From assembly GCA_016293975.1 (NCBI GenBank), contig JAEDCW010000056.1, forward strand, positions 1-8,415: DNA of 8,415 nucleotides, in the 5' to 3' direction. The stretch comes from Clostridia bacterium (GTDB taxonomy: Bacteria > Bacillota > Clostridia > Christensenellales > CAG-138). Positions 6,801 through 8,415 of the stretch are shown here, piece after piece. Position numbers and translations under genes: made by a program. Each line of letters opens with the position of its first letter. The first letter of the stretch is position 1. The notes under the pieces were generated by a model. The model did not search any database, was not told the origin of the DNA, and saw only the letters and a list, made by a program, of their open reading frames with translations.

Positions 6801-8415
6801 GGAATTCAAGCAGCGGTTATTATAAGGGCGCACTGGCTGCTTTTGTGAACAATGGAACATTTACCAGCAATGGCACCATTGAGGTTCGCGGTGAGGATGC
6901 AAGCATTACAAACAGCCAAAATGCCTATTTTGCAAACTACAGCAATCTCTATCTGTATTCCGGCGCAACTTTGATCAACCGGGCAAGCGTTGTTACCACT
7001 GTGAGCGATGTTGGATTCTATAATGTGAATGGCTACATCTACTTGCAGAACGCAACTTACGATGGGGTAACGCTGGTTTCCTCCATCGATTCAACCGATC
7101 CGATTGACAGCGAAACGATTATTATTTCGAGTGGCAATTATGTGTATTCCGAGGAAGATCTCCGTGCGGCAATTCTTGCCGGCAAGACAAACATTCGAGT
7201 TAGAGAATCTATTACCCTGACAGAGAATTTGACCATACCGCAAGGTATCTATGTATGGTTCAGTACTCTTAGAGTGCCGGACGGCATTTCGCTCACGGTA
7301 AACGGAAGGGTAGAAGGTACAATCCGCATTGTTGGAGGGAATGCAACATTCCAAACTTCTGAATGGATTTATTGCAGTGCTCTGGAAGTTTACAGTGGGT
7401 CTGTTAATATTGAACAAGGAGAAATTCAAGTGCGCAATCTCCGTATCAATCAGACTGGTCAGCTAATTATTGCAGAGGGCGCTACGCTGATAATTGAGGA
7501 TGATGCGGATATTACAGGCACAGTTATCAATAATGGCGGCCTGAGTTATTCTCCGACGGTTGAGTATCCCGAAGATGTTGACCTTACATGGTTTGAAAAT
7601 GTGAGCGGAACTGGTACAAAATCAATGAGCCTTCGCGCCAGAACCTATTCCGAAGACGATTTCTGGGCGGCTCAGGAAGATAAAAATGTCAGCTATGTTC
7701 ACTACTTGGGAGATTCGTTAACGATTTCTGACAAAAAAGAAATTGTCAAGCTTACTGAGATAACTGCGCCTGTTACCGTGACATCCGATGGAGAACTGAC
7801 ATTGCAGGATTGCCGATTCCACGGTGCAGTGACCATTTCTGGAAAGATTGTATGTGCAAACAACTCAGAAGTTACATTTAATGATGAGCTGACGGTTTCC
7901 TCCACAGGCACCATAGAGAACAATGGCAATACATACATAAACAATATTGCAACCATAATAGGAACTCTTTACCAGAATGGGTGCATGGCAATTGGTTCAA
8001 ACTGGTATATGAACAAGGGTGTTGTTGAGGTTGAATCTTTTGGTACCCTGACTTTGGATGATGATGCAACTGTCATCATTGGAGAAGATGGATCCTTCTA
8101 TATTTCCAAGGGAGCATATCTGTATCAGCTTTGTGATCTGACCTTGCCGCAGAAGCAAACCGGTTATGTGATTTCCAGCGAAGGTCACTATATCGTATCT
8201 GGCGTGCTGACCATAAACGGAAGAATTAACAACTATGCTGATGCTACCTTTGAAATTCAGGGCGCAAGTGTGATTGGAACCACAGGCTATTTCGGAAATA
8301 GCGAAGGTGCTGTACTTCAGATTCAAGGCAACGGCGGTTCTCTGGCGAATAACGGAATGATTTCCAATGGCGGCACAATTCGTATCATGCAGGGCGGCAG
8401 CCTTACCGGTACTGC
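899..8415 (+). CDS. Giant SLH-anchored surface protein with repeated beta-helix-like modules (partial, at least 2505 aa)
   Basis: This is a secreted cell-surface protein, probably an adhesin or structural fibre; no binding partner can be read from the sequence. Residues 1-27 are a signal peptide (MKTYLRKY basic start, hydrophobic core, likely cleavage after SYA-27). C16 lies in the hydrophobic core with no lipobox. Three SLH domains follow at about 35-88, 96-150 and 158-210, with the family's conserved motif seen as SRAE, TRQD and TREE. Residues 211-477 form a beta-rich stalk, then a Gly/Ser linker (about 478-507), then at least ten diverged modules from residue 508 on. The frame stays open to the right edge, so the C-terminus and total length are unknown. 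I see no catalytic motif, sortase signal or membrane helix in the visible part. SLH domains are known to bind pyruvylated secondary cell-wall polymer. The anchor is confident; the adhesion role is inference. Confidence 0.93.
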   Translation, partial: MKTYLRKYLAIILVFCMMLGMVPMSYAVEEGKERLFPDMPISSYWSYDALENAIAQGILKGDSNGMLNPQKAISRAEMATVLNRLFGAEEQANITMFSDVSENEWYYPEMAKAVQMKTFYGSADGKLNPTNGITRQDAFTVIARAIKLEESDDSALLAFADQGNISDYARPYLAAMAKAGYVNGNGGKINPRATITREEVAQVLYNVIGSYLTTENGVYSGEQKGNVIINVPGVTVKNATIKGDLIIGDGVGDGEVTIDNTTVSGRVVVRGGGENSIKIVNKSNVGSVIVSKTSGGGVRVLSADGAKVDIISVDDGSDSVKLEGTFLTVSVDSSAPVVMSNAVVTNLEVNAPQASVSVESGTVANTVVNASAASAELSTGENAKMGTISVPSDATVNIDGTVAEITVSADNSSAQAEAKINLGSTAKVDTIKAESGANTVLNADASAKINNIEAANKNDISINSDSATLKQQLENSVKETTTESAKPEDTKPSGGSSSGGGDSGPVSARVAAGAEFVAAIKNSAYSSITVTEDIVVDEAFIATKPITVASGAKLTLNENSEFKASLTNNGTLVTRGLLTLGAGCTLTNNGDLYQYGIWYIYGKVQNNQNYEYSWNSAQINAFNGSTIAGIGYCKVYTVYDSDYYYADGTTKLSNRNIKLDDTDTIEVEVSSANLNAYAYNAYAYGEKGLKNALDSEREYTGLHLCADSNAVNNEITLPENAILRKDVVIENGVSLTVANQSKLTVAKNLSIEGTLNVPAGSDLTCNGSIGIYSGGLLNNQGTLSGSMPITMYPGSSASGLSGKRVYTNSGDDIYYADGTMDIQTGDINTGGAGVRYSYSGAAYVYGSKGLENALSSSKNYNAIILCYDKDDPQANTVEISKDCAIQKGITVENGVSLVIASNVVTNSSIEVRGNLIVNQGASFTTNDSSLDIFAAAKLQNNGSLQKNGGYLQVYGRLYNAGTMNVKYQKNNTWGRIYLRGEAVNSGTFETDMPLRIDSGCTLENNGLLKQVNAKTNWNVYGTLQNNGTYTYENSPQKIVIYNGASVSGIDKDRLEFHSSGLDWYYADGRNELSNESATVDNQAITVAQPRGVSAYAYNLAAYVYGTNGLHNSLTMGRQYNSIDLWPDEDENNNLIELSVTKQTIPYFGVNRGVTLNLNEGELEINDGDLSGNLCVAEDAKFTVKNGFYTLSGEGRLTNNGTVRLDGAYLDISDRSIFDNKGTIQVTENYDIHVSDSASALEMQNLNVTVGGNWVDYDEEGNPSSELSTPTVTGTTYTPKWYATVHNSVGLAAALQSTQKFDQLTIENYGKMENEVLSLPVALSTVTATDLHVYEGSTLKIGANQTLNVENLYINGGSVVIEENGTLSANRVDLYNGAVLDNQGTLAVSDKVYMSRGTTAKGMDGIKIRKQSNTFTFDSYTSDAEISGYNIEGAAIIEGSAYSYARVYGAAGFQKFLKSKENFDCIWLYEEDDSNMVIPAVTTAKTYEWSELEISAGVTLTIGSGNTLTVGDTMVYGALNVNEGGGFSIGKRYYYESFSDGRRIQHEENGYLRIESGATATNSGTLNASGYMYVQAGAALLNKQGAELIQDGDWYIYGTLTNEGTYTQKTIDSVINVYAGATVTGINNENIETFGSQYDYYKADGTYVPANTKAMIDGQEIETGKNKSLSAYVYGTEGLKKCLSMKRTYNQVTLCADEVLANNSVELSAGSYSITNRFYINDGVTLTLADGANLTMQYGYVYGDIVVSSGATMTVKDSYFYLYDDAELTNNGTFMLDVSNMRIHDNSIFRNNGTLQTAGKYSIMVYDYASALNMQGKIVSKKSGQDYYDEYGVFSEGLSDHTTVTGAVISGSDDVQVVGARGFAAAVSAAGKNYTSYYVDKASNSADNSIALPNSMTLSSLNIEDGVTITVPENVSLTVDNLHIYGELVVEKGAFLTVNGYANVYSGKLTNNGTFASEGRLYVNDQSGWNSSSGYYKGALAAFVNNGTFTSNGTIEVRGEDASITNSQNAYFANYSNLYLYSGATLINRASVVTTVSDVGFYNVNGYIYLQNATYDGVTLVSSIDSTDPIDSETIIISSGNYVYSEEDLRAAILAGKTNIRVRESITLTENLTIPQGIYVWFSTLRVPDGISLTVNGRVEGTIRIVGGNATFQTSEWIYCSALEVYSGSVNIEQGEIQVRNLRINQTGQLIIAEGATLIIEDDADITGTVINNGGLSYSPTVEYPEDVDLTWFENVSGTGTKSMSLRARTYSEDDFWAAQEDKNVSYVHYLGDSLTISDKKEIVKLTEITAPVTVTSDGELTLQDCRFHGAVTISGKIVCANNSEVTFNDELTVSSTGTIENNGNTYINNIATIIGTLYQNGCMAIGSNWYMNKGVVEVESFGTLTLDDDATVIIGEDGSFYISKGAYLYQLCDLTLPQKQTGYVISSEGHYIVSGVLTINGRINNYADATFEIQGASVIGTTGYFGNSEGAVLQIQGNGGSLANNGMISNGGTIRIMQGGSLTGT
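1001..1528 (+). other. Three SLH cell-wall anchoring domains (within the giant gene)
   Basis: The domains span 1001-1162, 1184-1348 and 1370-1528. Each has the SLH layout: an opening F-x-D/A-x motif (LFPDM, MFSDV, AFADQ), a W/Y-plus-Ala helix (YDALENAIAQG, YPEMAKAVQM, RPYLAAMAKAG), a small-residue turn leading to G-K-L/I-N-P or GMLNP, and a final helix after SRAE, TRQD or TREE. Three SLH domains in tandem is the usual number, folding as one trimeric pseudo-symmetric unit. SLH2 carries TRQD instead of TRAE, so its polymer-binding pocket may be weaker (inference). Confidence 0.93.
1529..2329 (+). other. First beta-rich stalk following the SLH domains (within the giant gene)
   Basis: Residues about 211-477 are nearly all short beta strands with V, I, T, S and N, and no cysteine. 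The start (residues 226-280) has the pattern PGVTVKNATIKGDLIIGDGV, then GDGEVTIDNTTVSGRVVVRG, then GGENSI. I recognise this pattern from other Firmicutes SLH proteins, where it follows the anchor directly. The later part repeats strand-turn units of about 20-25 residues (for example VNASAASAELSTGENAKMG, VPSDATVNIDGTVAEITVS). A right-handed parallel beta-helix is the likely fold, by inference from the repeat spacing. Confidence 0.6.
2330..2419 (+). other. Low-complexity Gly/Ser/Thr/Lys linker (within the giant gene)
   Basis: Residues about 478-507 read KETTTESAKPEDTKPSGGSS followed by SGGGDSGP. They separate the cell-wall-proximal part from the module array. It is likely a flexible hinge that lets the fibre swing free of the wall. 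Confidence 0.75.
2420..8415 (+). repeat. Array of at least ten diverged 160-260 aa modules (within the giant gene)
   Basis: Module heads start at 2420, 2939, 3422, 4199, 4742, 5228, 5906, 6458, 7136 and 7637, giving lengths of 173, 161, 259, 181, 162, 226, 184, 226 and 167 codons; the last runs to the window edge. The best heads read AYAYGEKGLKNAL, AYVYGSKGLENAL, AYVYGTNGLHNSL and AYVYGTEGLKKCL. Weaker ones are ARVYGAAGFQKFL, VQVVGARGFAAAV and YVYSEEDLRAAIL. The first (ARVAAGAEFVAAI), fifth (ATVHNSVGLAAAL) and tenth (ARTYSEDDFWAAQ) are recognised mainly by position and pattern. After the head come a strand, an I/V-x-L-P/T stretch, then GVTLTV or GVSLTV and coils ended by NNGT, NQGT, NSGT or NKGT turns. 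About 25 such turns occur. This fits a helix cap followed by a parallel beta-helix, repeated. The copies differ too much at DNA level to be a recent tandem duplication. Confidence 0.75.

Noticed and set aside
2420..8415. CRISPR array or recent tandem DNA duplication
   Set aside because: The periodicity is at protein level only, with unequal spacing and strongly diverged DNA. There are no identical direct repeats with spacers.
1529..8415. Pectate lyase or other polysaccharide-degrading beta-helix enzyme
   Set aside because: The beta-helix pattern alone does not imply catalysis. I see no lyase or hydrolase active-site motif in the visible chain.

Overview
The window looks like a piece of a Gram-positive, low-to-mid GC Firmicutes genome, most likely a gut-type Clostridia relative. 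The grounds are strong purine-rich ribosome binding sites (GGAGG type), a typical Clostridia small XRE regulator, and a surface protein anchored by three S-layer homology (SLH) domains, which implies a single-membrane cell wall with secondary polymer. No species can be named from the sequence alone.

Layout. Bases 1-147 hold no supportable gene. A strong intrinsic terminator follows (148-195). A 77-residue XRE-family regulator is encoded on the minus strand (248-481). It is transcribed divergently from a 58-residue small protein of unknown function (602-778, plus strand). The region between them carries good ribosome binding sites, a plausible promoter for the regulator, a weaker one for the small gene, and two odd-length dyads that overlap promoter elements and could be the regulator's operators.

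From 899 to the right edge, about 89% of the window is one uninterrupted plus-strand reading frame of at least 2505 codons with no stop. It encodes a giant secreted surface protein: signal peptide, three SLH domains, a first beta-rich stalk with a motif common next to SLH domains, a Gly/Ser linker, then at least ten diverged modules of about 160-260 residues. Each module opens with a short predicted helix (recognisable as AYVYGxxGL in the best copies) and continues with beta-helix-like coils marked by N-N-G-T turns. Several end in a Tyr-rich YYxADG motif. The C-terminus lies beyond the window.

How it works together (inference): the SLH domains would bind wall polymer, and the repeated modules would form a long beads-on-a-string fibre reaching out from the cell, suited to adhesion or to a surface coat. 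The regulator and small protein look like a separate autoregulated cassette. Nothing in the sequence shows that they control the giant gene, which has its own candidate promoter at 805-833. No enzyme, CRISPR array, tRNA, rRNA or insertion sequence is visible.
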